Shown in pieces: positions 31,644 to 40,445 of a stretch of 64,000 bases of DNA. The DNA comes from Corynebacterium sp. 21KM1197 (GTDB taxonomy: Bacteria > Actinomycetota > Actinomycetes > Mycobacteriales > Mycobacteriaceae), in NCBI RefSeq assembly GCF_033783015.1, contig NZ_CP123907.1:558001-622000 (forward strand), given 5' to 3'. The notes beneath the pieces were generated by a model. It had not been told where the DNA came from and ran no database searches. It was given only the letters and a program-made list of their open reading frames with translations. The position numbers were made by a program, and so were the translations under genes. Each line of letters starts with the position of its first letter. The first letter of the stretch is position 1.

Positions 31644-32997
31644 TGAAGGGCCTTTCTTCAGGATAGGAGAACTGTCGTTGTGAGGACTTCGCTGCTAAAG
31701 AAGCTACGAGTGTTATGGGACCAATGCGGCCGAGGTACATTAAAGCGCAGATGATGATTTGGGAAGCGCCGGAAAGATTGGCAGTGATTCCTGTTGATAG
31801 TCCCACTGTGGAGAATGCTGAGATGACCTCGAAGGAAATTTGGTCGGCAGAAAATTGAGGTTCTAGGACCCTTAGTAGGCCAACGGAGATTGTGACAGAA
31901 ATGATTCCGGCGGCGAATACTGTTAGTGATTGTCGTGTAACTTCATTGGGTATTTTCCTTCCATGTATTGTGGTATCGTGGTGCCCCCTGAATTGGGCTA
32001 TCATGGCGGCGCAGAGAATGGCAAAGGTTGTTATCTTTACGCCTCCTGCTGTCCCGGCGGACCCGCCTCCAATGAACATGAGGATATCGGTGCCCATCAA
32101 AGTGGTGGGGTGCATGGATCCGTAGTCGATGGAATTGAAACCAGCGGTCCTGGGAGAGGCTCCTTGAAAAAATGCAGCTAAAATTTTCGACCCTGTGGGC
32201 AGGTGGTGTAGTGCTCCTGCCCATTCAAGGGTTGCTACCATCATGGTTCCCGCTGCTATGAGGATTGCCGTTCCGGTAAGTGAGATCCTTGCGGTTAGAG
32301 AAAGGCGGTTGAATGTTTTTCTTCCGGTTTTCCGCCAAGCCGTTATTTTGTCGATGATCTCAATGACGACGGGGAAGCCTATTCCTCCTATTATGAAAGA
32401 TAGGGATAGGGGGATGATGATCCATATGTCGGAAACATAGCGGGTGAGGCTGTCTGCCTCGAGGGCGAACCCTGCGTTGTTAAAAGCAGATATTGAATAG
32501 AATATTCCAGACCATAGTGCTTCATGAAAAGATTGCCCATAGGATATGGCCATGCGTGTTGCGATGATGCTCGCCGTGGTGAGTTCGCAAAAAACTGTAA
32601 GGAAAAAGGTGGCGATGAGTATTTTTTTAACATCGGCGGTAGTGAGGGAACGCCCTTCCGCTGTTGCGGTAACGCGCCACCGCAGACTCATGTGGCCGGT
32701 GATGATCATCCCTGCTAGTGAGGTAAGGCCCATGATTCCGAAGCCGCCGATCTGGATAAGCGCGATTATTACGGCTTGTCCAGTGCCGCTCCAGTGGGAA
32801 CTGGTGTCAACTACTGCCAGTCCAGTCATTGATACAGCTGAGGTGGCGGTAAAAAACGAGGTGAGTAGGGAGGTGGAGTGGTGTGACGCTGATGCGAACG
32901 GCAGGGATAAAAGCACAGACCCGACTGCGATCGTGGCGAGAAACCCAATGGCGACCAGTCTAGCTGGGTGCCGATGAGGTAGCTGTGTTTTAAGCAC
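31636..32997 (-). CDS. Potassium transporter TrkH/KtrB family
   Basis: 453 aa, about ten membrane spans. Four P-loop/pore repeats of the SKT superfamily are visible: the first at SAVSMTGLAVVDTS, then SAFNNAGFALE, GASPRTAGFNSIDYG and SAFSTVGLSTGIT, each with the selectivity-filter glycine. The C terminus ends SQRQFSYPEERPFIG. It forms the membrane part of the K+ uptake system with the TrkA protein encoded just downstream. Confidence 0.88.
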   Translation of the reverse strand: MLKTQLPHRHPARLVAIGFLATIAVGSVLLSLPFASASHHSTSLLTSFFTATSAVSMTGLAVVDTSSHWSGTGQAVIIALIQIGGFGIMGLTSLAGMIITGHMSLRWRVTATAEGRSLTTADVKKILIATFFLTVFCELTTASIIATRMAISYGQSFHEALWSGIFYSISAFNNAGFALEADSLTRYVSDIWIIIPLSLSFIIGGIGFPVVIEIIDKITAWRKTGRKTFNRLSLTARISLTGTAILIAAGTMMVATLEWAGALHHLPTGSKILAAFFQGASPRTAGFNSIDYGSMHPTTLMGTDILMFIGGGSAGTAGGVKITTFAILCAAMIAQFRGHHDTTIHGRKIPNEVTRQSLTVFAAGIISVTISVGLLRVLEPQFSADQISFEVISAFSTVGLSTGITANLSGASQIIICALMYLGRIGPITLVASLAAKSSQRQFSYPEERPFIG

Positions 32998-33320
32998 TAC
33001 TAAGATTGTAGTCTTTGCTTTCTGGGATACAAGTCTTAACTTTATTTTCTACAGATTTTTCTGATAGTTTTGGTTCTCAATTGGCGGGACTGTGCTGTGG
33101 CGATGTGCGTTGAAGTAGGGCTTTCATGGGTAGACCTTTGGGTGTGGTGTGATTCTGCATCGATTTTCCAGTTGTGAGGAGGTGTGGCGGTAGCCATGGC
33201 TGAAGGGTAGGTGCTGAAGTGGATGCTCTGGGTGCATGGAACGTTGGTTGCTAGGTCATGTTTTATGCGGGTGTGCTGGGAACTTAGGTAATCTTTGCTT
33301 TGATGTAGTTAGATGGAGTT
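32998..33320. other. Intergenic region, divergent promoters
   Basis: 323 nt between TrkH (minus) and the secreted protease (plus). AT-rich and without a gene. TAATCTTTGCTTTGATGTAGTT just before 33321 likely contains the protease promoter. Confidence 0.4.
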
Positions 33321-34013
33321 GTGAATTTTTTCAAAAAGCTAGCTGTGGTGGCTACCTGCGCCGTGTCAACGTCGATAGTGCCGGTGGCTGGAGCTGTCGA
33401 AGGTGGCCATGATGCCGTGGATACTCCTTGGGCAGCTAAGGTTTTGGTCTCTGGTCTGTGTAGCGGATCTGTTGTCGCACCTAACTGGGTGCTCACCGCA
33501 CAGCATTGTGTGGGTGATCAGCAAAATGGAACCGTCAAGCTTGGGGAAAGAGCGGAAGGCGATTACCAGATTGATAGGATAGTCGTTCATCCTTCTGGGG
33601 CAGATGTTGCTTTGGTGCACACTACGGAAGCGATGCCTGTGGCGCCTGCTGTGCTGTCTCCGATGATTCCGTCTACTGGTCATGTAAGTCAGATCAGTGG
33701 ATGGGGCGCTGGTCGCTATCCGCTCCAGCAAGGCACTGCGGAAGTTATTGGTCACTATGACGATAATGATGGCCGTGGGAATGCGAAGATGTTTGTGACC
33801 CGAGGGATTGTTGGGAACCAGGAGCCGGGCGACTCCGGCGGACCGTTCCATGATGGGCGGCTTGTTTATGGCGTGATTTCTGCGGTGGGTGGCAAGGATG
33901 AAGGGGGGCACATCGCAGCTAACTACACTGCAGTTGCCCCGATCTTGCCGTGGGTGTACGGGACTATCGCGCTCCCGGGTCAGATTTCTACAGGTTCCGT
34001 GGGATCTGTCTAG
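33321..34013 (+). CDS. Secreted trypsin-like protease
   Basis: 230 aa starting at GTG 33321 (ATGGAG upstream). Signal peptide FKKLAVVATCAVSTSIVPVAGA. The mature domain begins VEGGHDA, like trypsin's IVGG. The triad is LTAQHCVG (His), GADVALVH (Asp), PGDSGGPF (Ser). Unlike the 17-kb protease it has the canonical GDSGGP. It is encoded alone and followed by a strong terminator. The host target is unknown. Confidence 0.85.
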   Translation: MNFFKKLAVVATCAVSTSIVPVAGAVEGGHDAVDTPWAAKVLVSGLCSGSVVAPNWVLTAQHCVGDQQNGTVKLGERAEGDYQIDRIVVHPSGADVALVHTTEAMPVAPAVLSPMIPSTGHVSQISGWGAGRYPLQQGTAEVIGHYDDNDGRGNAKMFVTRGIVGNQEPGDSGGPFHDGRLVYGVISAVGGKDEGGHIAANYTAVAPILPWVYGTIALPGQISTGSVGSV

Positions 34014-34034
34014 CCAGTTTTTGTCCATATGAGT

Positions 34035-34066
34035 AGGCCGGCACTTTAAAGTGCCGGCCTTTTTTC
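34035..34066 (+). terminator. Strong intrinsic terminator
   Basis: AGGCCGGCACTT and AAGTGCCGGCCT form a 12-bp perfect stem around TA, followed by six T. It ends the S1 protease transcription unit. Confidence 0.9.
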
Positions 34067-34213
34067 GTTGCAGTAATAATGCATATTTTCATGTAGTAAA
34101 AATTACATTTGTCACATATAGCTGCTTTGCTGATCATAGTTATTTTGGGTATGGTGTTCTTGGCCTTGCGTATGCGGGCAGTCTCTATTTTCTTGAAAGG
34201 TGTGAGGTAGATC

Positions 34214-35320
34214 GTGAAAATTTCACGTATATCGGCCGCATGCGTTGCGGCTTTAGCTCTTTTTGCTGGTAGTGCCCAGGCTGGAGCTGTGCCGGGATCG
34301 AGTGGTCAGCCTGCTGTTGGTGGTGAGGTGCTGGAGTGGACTGGCATGGGGCCGCAGGGGGAGAGGGTCCCCGGTTTTGCTGATGTGATGCTCAAGCAGG
34401 GACTGACGGAAGATATTAGCCCGTTAGGGTCTAATGTCGCGTGTACGCCAGAGCCTGGGGAGAATCCTGTCATCCTTTTGCATGGGCTTAACTCCAACTC
34501 GTATCAAACGTTTGCAGCCATGGCTCCTGACCTGGCTGCGATGGGGAAGTGCGTGTACGCATTTAACGTCGGTAAGCTTCCTGGTACTCCTACTCCTGAG
34601 GGAAGCTCGCTTTTGGGCTCTATTCCTACGTTCCGCGCTATGGCACCTATCTCTCAGTCGGTAGAGCAAATTACTGAGAAGATAGCCCAGGTCAAAGCGA
34701 TGACTGGTGCGCAGGCTGTGGATATGGTTGGTCATTCTGCTGGTGCCACCATTGCTACTGCGTATGCCAAGCAGGTAGGTGGTGAAGGGGTTGGTACTAT
34801 TGTGTCAATCTCTGGTGTGCTGAATGGCACTGGTTTGTTAGGTGTTGGGTATGGCCTGGAGAAGCTGAATGCACTCAATGGTATGGGAAATCTCATTACT
34901 GAGTTGATTGCTAGCCCGAGTGTCCGTGATTTGCTTCCTGACAGTGAGTTTAACAAGAAGCTTCATGATGGCCCTATTGAAGTTCCTGGGGTGAAGTATG
35001 TTTCTATCTCTACCCTCTTTGATGAAGCGGTAACTCCTTTGTCTGCAAGCCAGTACACTGCAGAAGGTGCAGAGAACTATGTTTTGCAGGATGGGTGTAG
35101 CTTGGACGCTTCGGAGCATCTTGGTATTACCTATTCTCCCCGTGCGATTGCCATGACTGCTAACGCTTTGGGGCGTGATGTTGCTGTTCCGTGTGCTCCG
35201 ATGACGGCCTCTTCGGAGAATAGTGCTCCGGGGGTTGGTCCTGTTAACATTCCGTCTCTTCCGGGCGTTTCTGATGGGTTCAGCCCGATAGACGAGATGT
35301 CGTCTAAGCTTTCTTCGTAA
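34214..35320 (+). CDS. Secreted triacylglycerol lipase (alpha/beta hydrolase)
   Basis: 368 aa from GTG 34214 (GAGGTAGATC upstream). Signal peptide RISAACVAALALFAGSAQA. The lipase class-2-like core shows NPVILLHGLNSNSYQTF (oxyanion hole), VDMVGHSAGATIATA (nucleophile Ser), STLFDEAVTPLSAS (Asp) and ASEHLGI (His). The C-terminal tail of about 50 residues is Pro/Ser-rich and ends SSKLSS. It hydrolyses ester lipids outside the cell. A single-gene unit in a group of secreted enzymes. Confidence 0.85.
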   Translation: MKISRISAACVAALALFAGSAQAGAVPGSSGQPAVGGEVLEWTGMGPQGERVPGFADVMLKQGLTEDISPLGSNVACTPEPGENPVILLHGLNSNSYQTFAAMAPDLAAMGKCVYAFNVGKLPGTPTPEGSSLLGSIPTFRAMAPISQSVEQITEKIAQVKAMTGAQAVDMVGHSAGATIATAYAKQVGGEGVGTIVSISGVLNGTGLLGVGYGLEKLNALNGMGNLITELIASPSVRDLLPDSEFNKKLHDGPIEVPGVKYVSISTLFDEAVTPLSASQYTAEGAENYVLQDGCSLDASEHLGITYSPRAIAMTANALGRDVAVPCAPMTASSENSAPGVGPVNIPSLPGVSDGFSPIDEMSSKLSS

Positions 35321-35326
35321 GCTGGT

Positions 35327-35368
35327 TTGCTGGCAAGTAGTCAATGAGGGGGTCTGACTTGCCAGCAA
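35327..35368 (+). terminator. Stem-loop after lipase, built from dispersed repeat
   Basis: TTGCTGGCAAGT (35327-35338) pairs with ACTTGCCAGCAA (35357-35368) 7 nt after the lipase stop. The arms match the TTGCTGGCAAG unit of the dispersed repeats elsewhere, so the repeat has been used as a terminator. Confidence 0.6.
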
Positions 35369-35431
35369 GCTGATTGCTTGACCGGGGTGGGTAGCGGCAG
35401 GAGGATTGCTGGGGGTGTATTTGTATCCTCC

Positions 35432-35773
35432 TTATTCTTGGTAAGAGTTCTCGTTGGGGTCGGATGTGGGGGTGGGGATGAGTGTTCCTTCTCCTGATTC
35501 GAGGACGTTTTTGTTGTGGAGTTCGGTGTAGTTTTCGTTAGTTTTTTCTATGATGGCACCAGAGAAAGCGAAAACCATTCCGAAGAATCCCCAGCCGAAG
35601 GCGAGAATTGCGGAGAAGGGGAGGATGAATATTGCGGCGAGGAAGCGTGAGATGATGCCTTTTGCTTTGATAAAGGCGACGATGGGGATGCCGAGTAGAA
35701 TGGCCCAGAAGATGAATCCGTAGAGGTTGGCCGTCGCGGATGGTAGGTCTAGTGCGTGGATGGTAGTGGTCAT
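35432..35773 (-). CDS. Small membrane protein, unknown
   Basis: 113 aa with two or three spans (FIFWAILLGIPIVAFI, and the stretch from FLAAIFILPFSAIL through FGWGFFGMVFAFSGAII) and a polar C-terminal tail (VLESGEGTLIPTPTSD). No recognised family. It is 40 nt behind the RHH gene and in the same direction, so it may be the last gene of the integrase-ParA operon of the element. Confidence 0.5.
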   Translation of the reverse strand: MTTTIHALDLPSATANLYGFIFWAILLGIPIVAFIKAKGIISRFLAAIFILPFSAILAFGWGFFGMVFAFSGAIIEKTNENYTELHNKNVLESGEGTLIPTPTSDPNENSYQE

Positions 35774-35812
35774 GATGTCACCTTTCGGGGTGGGGCGTTG
35801 TTGGGTGGGCGG

Positions 35813-36064
35813 TTAATTCTTGGGTGGGCGGGTGTTTGAGATATAGGGTGCTGTGTGTTCTTCTAGGTATTCCTCGATGAGTTGGTTGAGAAATTGTTCC
35901 ATGGTGATTCCATGGAAGCTGGTGTAGCTTTTGAGGTTTCTTCGTGTTTCTGGATCAACACGGAAGGTGATTTTGGGGCGTGGGTCAGTGGCTTTGCGCA
36001 TGGTGTCTTCTGCGCGGACAGCGCTGCGGGTGGGGCGACGTCGTTGGGGGAGCATGGGGTTCAT
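35813..36064 (-). CDS. Ribbon-helix-helix protein, ParG/ParB-like partner of ParA
   Basis: 83 aa from ATG 36064. An unstructured basic head (MLPQRRRPTRSAVR) is followed by PKITFRVDPETRRNLKSYTS and EQFLNQLIEEYLEEH. This is the strand-helix-helix of RHH DNA-binding proteins. Its position 2 nt after the ParA stop makes a ParA/ParG-type centromere binder likely. It would help maintain the element or regulate the operon. A longer upstream frame exists but has no RBS. Confidence 0.65.
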   Translation of the reverse strand: MNPMLPQRRRPTRSAVRAEDTMRKATDPRPKITFRVDPETRRNLKSYTSFHGITMEQFLNQLIEEYLEEHTAPYISNTRPPKN

Positions 36065-36066
36065 GG

Positions 36067-36669
36067 TTAGGCGGTCTCCTTCAGTGCGATGTTTTCTGTG
36101 ATGGTGTTGGCTAGTGTGTCGTAGCCGTAGAGCATGCCTGTGGGGTTTGTGCCCCACATTGCTTTGATTTTTTGTCGGAGGGGGATGATCGTCCGGTAGG
36201 TGGGGATATGCTCGGTGCGTAGTGCTTTTTGGATGTCGGTGAGTGCGGTGGTGCCGAGGCGAGCACTGGTGATGAGCACATGAGTTGGTTTAGTGGTGGA
36301 GAGGCTTAGTGTGTCCCACATGCGGTCCACTTCTATTTCGCTGGGGCTGGTAGGGATGATGATTTCATCGGCTGCGTTGATCGCTGCGTTGATGGCAGTG
36401 CTTCCTCCGGGAGGGCAGTCGATGAGGACGTAGTCTGTTCGGGGGCGTAGGCGGTTGAGGGTGGCTGGGTTGGCGACGGTGACGGGAAAGTTAAGGGGTG
36501 TGTTGTTGTCGGCGGCGAGTGCTGCCCATTCGGATGCAGATCCTTGGGGGTCTGCGTCGTAGACGGTGACGCTGTATCCGAGGTTGGTCAAAGCGGTGGC
36601 GAGCAGGATGGTGGTGGTTGTTTTTCCGGTGCCGCCTTTGAGGTGGCAGACGGTGATGATGGTGCTCAT
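36067..36669 (-). CDS. parA: ParA-family ATPase
   Basis: 200 aa from ATG 36669. TVCHLKGGTGKTTTTILLA is the deviant Walker A of ParA/MinD, VTVYDADPQGSASEW is the A'/switch region, and YVLIDCPPGGSTA is Walker B. It lacks the N-terminal HTH of plasmid type Ia ParA, so it is type Ib. It overlaps the integrase gene by 4 nt (ATGA) and is followed by the RHH partner. The set suggests stabilisation of an excised circular form of the element. Confidence 0.85.
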   Translation of the reverse strand: MSTIITVCHLKGGTGKTTTTILLATALTNLGYSVTVYDADPQGSASEWAALAADNNTPLNFPVTVANPATLNRLRPRTDYVLIDCPPGGSTAINAAINAADEIIIPTSPSEIEVDRMWDTLSLSTTKPTHVLITSARLGTTALTDIQKALRTEHIPTYRTIIPLRQKIKAMWGTNPTGMLYGYDTLANTITENIALKETA

Positions 36670-37550
36670 GGTTTTTTCTCCTTCGGGGGTCGTGCGTTGG
36701 TGAGCTTGATTTCTGTGGCGTTGGTGATCTTGATGAGGCCTCGAGGTTCTATTTGGGTGTATCTGCGTGTGGTGTTTAAGGAGGCGTGTCCGAGTGCTTC
36801 TTGGACTGCGATGATGTCGTTTGTGTCGTGGTAGGCGCTGGTGGCGAATCGGTGGCGTAAGGTGTGCAGGCTCCATCCGTCTGGTAGTGCGGTGGACGCA
36901 ATTTTTCCGATTGCTGCTGGTGAGAGGTGTCCATCGGTGTTTCCTGGGAAGAGCCAGTATTTGTCTTGTATGTATGTCGTGATGTGTTTGTGGAGTGAGC
37001 GTGTGAGGGGAAGCGTCCGTGTTTTTCCTCCTTTGCCGTGGACGATGATGTATGGCTGGTCATTGGTGACGGTGATGTCTTTGGCGCAGATGATTGCGAT
37101 TTCTGATCGGCGGAGGCCGAGTTCTGCTGCAAGTCGGACGATGAGGCTTGTTCGTGGTGGGGTTTCATAGAGAACCTCTCTTAAGATTTCTTCGGGGATT
37201 GGTCGTGGTCTTCCCTGGTTTCGTCGTACCGCAGGGAGGTTTGTTGCGGGGTTGTTGTCGTGTCCGTACCAGGTGCAGCGCCAGGTGAAGAAAGCGCGGA
37301 TTGATGTGTAGTGGGAGTGTCGTGTTTCCGGGGACCAGTTTTTCTCGCCTAGCCAGAGGGTGAGGTCACGTTCGGTGACGTTGTTTGGGGCTTTGTAGAT
37401 TTCTCGTGCGAGGTAGCGGATGTGGCGTATGCGTGTGTCAACGGATCGGTGACGGATCCCGGATGTGTGCAGATGTATCTCCCAGGTGCGGATTTCATCG
37501 TGCCAAATCTTGGGTATGGGTAGGAGGTAGGGGCTATCAGAGATGAGCAT
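36666..37550 (-). CDS. int: Tyrosine site-specific integrase
   Basis: 294 aa. The N-terminal core-binding SAM-like domain runs to residue about 115 (HTSGIRHRSVDTRIRHIR; WSPETRHSHYTSIRAFFTW). The catalytic domain has AAELGLRRSEIAI (first Arg), HTLRHRFATSA (His-x-x-Arg), LGHASLNTTRRY (His and Tyr nucleophile). It lies 110 nt from a copy of a tRNA 3' end, the usual arrangement for an att site. It probably excises and integrates the left-hand element. Confidence 0.88.
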   Translation of the reverse strand: MLISDSPYLLPIPKIWHDEIRTWEIHLHTSGIRHRSVDTRIRHIRYLAREIYKAPNNVTERDLTLWLGEKNWSPETRHSHYTSIRAFFTWRCTWYGHDNNPATNLPAVRRNQGRPRPIPEEILREVLYETPPRTSLIVRLAAELGLRRSEIAIICAKDITVTNDQPYIIVHGKGGKTRTLPLTRSLHKHITTYIQDKYWLFPGNTDGHLSPAAIGKIASTALPDGWSLHTLRHRFATSAYHDTNDIIAVQEALGHASLNTTRRYTQIEPRGLIKITNATEIKLTNARPPKEKKP

Positions 37551-37661
37551 GTGCTATAGGTTACTATTTATCTCGTTGTGTGACATTTATTGGTTCCGGG
37601 TTGATGGCGTGCTGCGTTGCCGGTCTGGCGGCTTGCTGGCTTGTGGGCTGTTTTTATAGAT

Positions 37662-37698
37662 CCAGAGGTCGTAGGTTCGAATCCTGCCCCCGCTACCA
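37662..37698 (+). other. attachment site: tRNA 3'-end copy (initiator-Met-like)
   Basis: The 37 nt end with GTAGGTTCGAATCCTGC (a T arm with TTCGAAT loop) and CCCCGCTACCA, an acceptor 3' strand plus discriminator and CCA. From memory, CCAGAGGTCG before the T arm matches the variable region of actinobacterial initiator tRNA. The 5' half is missing and replaced by element DNA (an AT-rich TTTTTATAGAT). This is the product expected when an element integrates into the 3' end of a tRNA gene and leaves the intact gene at its other border. Confidence 0.7.
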
Positions 37699-37705
37699 CG
37701 TTAAG

Positions 37706-37738
37706 CGCGGTATCCAAGGAAATTTCCTGGATACCGCG
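37706..37738 (+). terminator. Terminator behind the tRNA end
   Basis: CGCGGTATCCAAGGAAA and TTTCCTGGATACCGCG pair with a single mismatch and are followed by TTTTTTCTTG (37739-37748). It probably belonged to the original tRNA transcription unit. Confidence 0.8.
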
Positions 37739-37821
37739 TTTTTTCTTGTGCGTTGTCCTGAAATTCATAAGAATTCATAAATTTCATAACCATTCATAAG
37801 CCCCTCGGCTATGCTGTGGGC

Positions 37822-38977
37822 ATGAACCGTCGGCGGAACCCCTTTAAAGCAAGCCTCGGCACCACGCCGCCGGAGTTGGTGGGCCGGGATCAAGTGGTGG
37901 AAAACTTCGGTTATGCCCATCAAGGATGGCCCCGGTACCCACGAGCGGGTCTCCCTCGTGGTGGGGCCGAGGGGAATCGGGAAAACCGTTCTTCTTAATG
38001 CGCTGGAAGATGAGGCGGAGGCGCGGCATGGTTGGCGAGTGATCAGTGAGACCGCCACTACCGGCTTTGTTCGGCGGTTACGCGATAAGATCGTGCGTTT
38101 CCTGACGCAGAACAAGAGCAAGGTGCGGGGATTCCAGCTCACGCTCTTTGGCATGGGCGGCGGAGTGAACTGGGAGTCCGCTGCGCTCAATGATCCCACC
38201 TATACTCTGCGCGAGGCCCTCAAGGATCTTTTGGCTTATAAGAGGGAAGAAGACCGTCGTGTGAATCAAGCCCCCACGGGCGTGTTCATTACCCTCGATG
38301 AGATGCACCATCAGCGCAGCGAGGAGGTCGTGGAGTTCGGCGCGACGATCCAGCACCTCGTGCGGGAGGGGGAGGAGATCGCCGTGGCGATGGCGGGTAT
38401 CCCCTCCGCGATCAGGCCGCTGCTGGAGGATAAGGGCACCGCTAATCCCGTCACGTTCCTGCGCCGCGCGGAGCGCATAGAACTCGATCGCGTTTCCGCC
38501 GCCGCCGTGGAACAAGCCCTGCGTAAACCCCTCCTGGAGATGGGCATGGAATGGGACGAGGCGGCGATAGTCAAGGCCGTGGCGGCCTGCCAGGGCTATC
38601 CCTTTATGATTCAGCTGGTGGGCCAGTATTCCTTCAGGAAAAAGGAGGGCAACCGCATCACTCCTGCTGCCGCAGGGGCCGGGGTGGAGATGGCTCAAAG
38701 AAAGTTAGGTCAGCTCGTCCACGAGCCCGCGCTATCCGATCTCTCCGAGGTGGATAGGACGTTCTTGGTGCTCATGGCGCAGGATAGCGGCCCCTCGAAA
38801 ACCAGCGATATTGCCGAGCGCATGGGGGTGTCTGCCTCGTATGCCGGGAACTATCGGCGTCGTTTGCTTGACGCTGAGATGATCGCGGAGACCAGCCGGG
38901 GCGAGGTGGATTTTTCCCTGCCCTACCTGTGCGAATATCTCCGCGATCACGCGGCGATCCTGGCGATTAATCCTTAA
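37822..38977 (+). pseudogene. AAA-type ATPase, frameshifted near the N terminus
   Basis: The frame from ATG 37822 encodes NPFKASLGTTPPELVGRDQVVENFGYA, the typical start of an actinobacterial AAA ATPase. The frame continues as IKDGPGTHERVSLVVGPRGIGKTVLLNAL (Walker A) only if one C of the CCC at 37915-37917 is removed. The rest is intact: TGVFITLDEMHH (Walker B), HTH-like winged region (SDIAERMGVSASYAGNYRRRLLDAEMI). Full length would be about 384 aa. Either a real lesion or a sequencing error. Role unknown. Confidence 0.7.
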
Positions 38978-39327
38978 GAATGCTCGGCCACAAAGGCCAG
39001 ATCCTCCTCGGTGGGCTGGCGCAGCGGCCCGTCCCATTCCTTTTTGCCCGTCCACGAGCGCACAAAGGGGCACACCGGGATCACGGTCAGCCCGTGGGCG
39101 CGGGTATCCGCCAGGGCGTTTTCCACCAGGATTCCCGCCAGCCCCCGGCCCGCGTATTCCTCGCCCACCGTGGTGTGGAAGAAGATGCGCTCCTCACCCC
39201 GGTCGAGGAAGTACGTGGCCCCGGCCCAGCGGTCCGCGCCGTCGAGGTAAATGGCGTAGGCATTGCCCTTGGGGGTGACCCGCACGTCCACGGGGGTGCC
39301 GGTCTTATCGGTGAGGTTCTGCGTCAT
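38974..39327 (-). CDS. GNAT family N-acetyltransferase (YjdJ-like)
   Basis: 117 aa small GNAT_2-type protein. The acetyl-CoA loop is EEYAGRGLAGILVENALAD at residues about 58-76, followed by the conserved VIPVCPFVRSW. The substrate is unknown. Its stop overlaps the convergent ATPase gene end. ATG 39327 overlaps the pirin stop by one base, so it forms an operon with pirin. Confidence 0.8.
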   Translation of the reverse strand: MTQNLTDKTGTPVDVRVTPKGNAYAIYLDGADRWAGATYFLDRGEERIFFHTTVGEEYAGRGLAGILVENALADTRAHGLTVIPVCPFVRSWTGKKEWDGPLRQPTEEDLAFVAEHS

Positions 39328-40363
39328 TATTCTTTCCTTTGGGGGTAGGGGCGGTAGGGGTCATGCCCGGGACGAGCGATAGCCGCCGGGTTCTTCCTGG
39401 CGCTAAGATGAGTGACCGGTATGGTCGGGGCGGGGAGCCTGTCGATGCCTCCCGGCGTGTGCCCCACGTAGCCGGTTACTTCTCCAAAACGCTCGCCGTG
39501 GGCGTTCCATTCCTCGCGGAAGGTGCGGATCTCGGCGTCGTTACGCCCGATGAAGTTCCACCACATCACCACGGGCTCGGTAAAGGGCGTGCCGCCCAGG
39601 AGAATGAGGCGAGCCTCCTCGCCGCTGGTGTTGCGTAGCGCGAGGGAATCGGAGCCGGTGCCCAGATATGCCAACTCCGTGCGCCGCACGGTGGTGCCCT
39701 CCACGGCAATGATGCCGGTATCTACGAGCACTCCGTGTTCGAACTCGGGATTGACCGGCAGGTCAAGTGAGGCTCCAGGGGAAAGCCGAATCTCCGCGCC
39801 GAGCAGGGGAGTAAAGGTGGCCACGGGGGAGGTGCTGCCGAGCGCGGAGCCGATGAACACCAGGGCGGAGCCGCCGGGGAAGGTCACGGGCTCGGGAACG
39901 TAGTGGTCAAAGCGCCGCTCGCCGTGCCGGGCGGATTCGGGCAGCACCACCCACAGTTGCACGCCGTGGAGTTCGGTGGTGCCCTCGGTGGATACTTCGG
40001 AGTGGCAGATGCCCGCACCGGCGGTCATCAGATTGACCTCGCCGGGGCGCACCACCTCGTGTATGCCGTGGGAATCGTCGTGGCGGATTTCTCCGCTAAA
40101 GAGCCAGGAGACGGTTTGCAGCCCGGTGTGGGGGTGCGGCGGCACGTCCATGCCGCCGGTCTCCGCCACGGGGGAGGGGCCGTAGTGGTCGCAGAAGCAC
40201 CAGGCGCCGATGAGGCTGCGGCGTCGTTGGGGCAGAGTGCGGTGCACGGTGAGGGCGCGGGGCCCGCCGAGGGGACGTCGCGCGCGGTGATGATCTCGAC
40301 GTCGGCGGTGGCTTCTCCGGCGGTGCAGAGGAGGCCGGTGGGGTGGGAATCGGTATTGGACAT
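39327..40363 (-). pseudogene. Pirin-family protein with an apparent frameshift
   Basis: The N terminus from ATG 40363 (GEATADVEIITARDVP) is in one frame. The rest (GGPRALTVHRTLPQRRRSLIG onward) is in another. Restoring one base to the G4 at 40271-40274 (minus-strand CCCC to CCCCC) joins them as ARDVPLGGPRALTV, which is the family consensus. The bicupin then has HPHTGLQTVSWLFSGE with the metal-binding His residues, and ICHSEVS. Pirins may be quercetinase or redox cofactors. Full length about 345 aa. It precedes the GNAT gene. Confidence 0.75.
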
Positions 40364-40445
40364 CGGCTTTTTCTGTTTTTCTGTGTTGGGGGGAGAAAAT
40401 AAAAAGTGGGGCCAGGGCAGCGCCCGGCCCCATTAAAAGGGAGAT

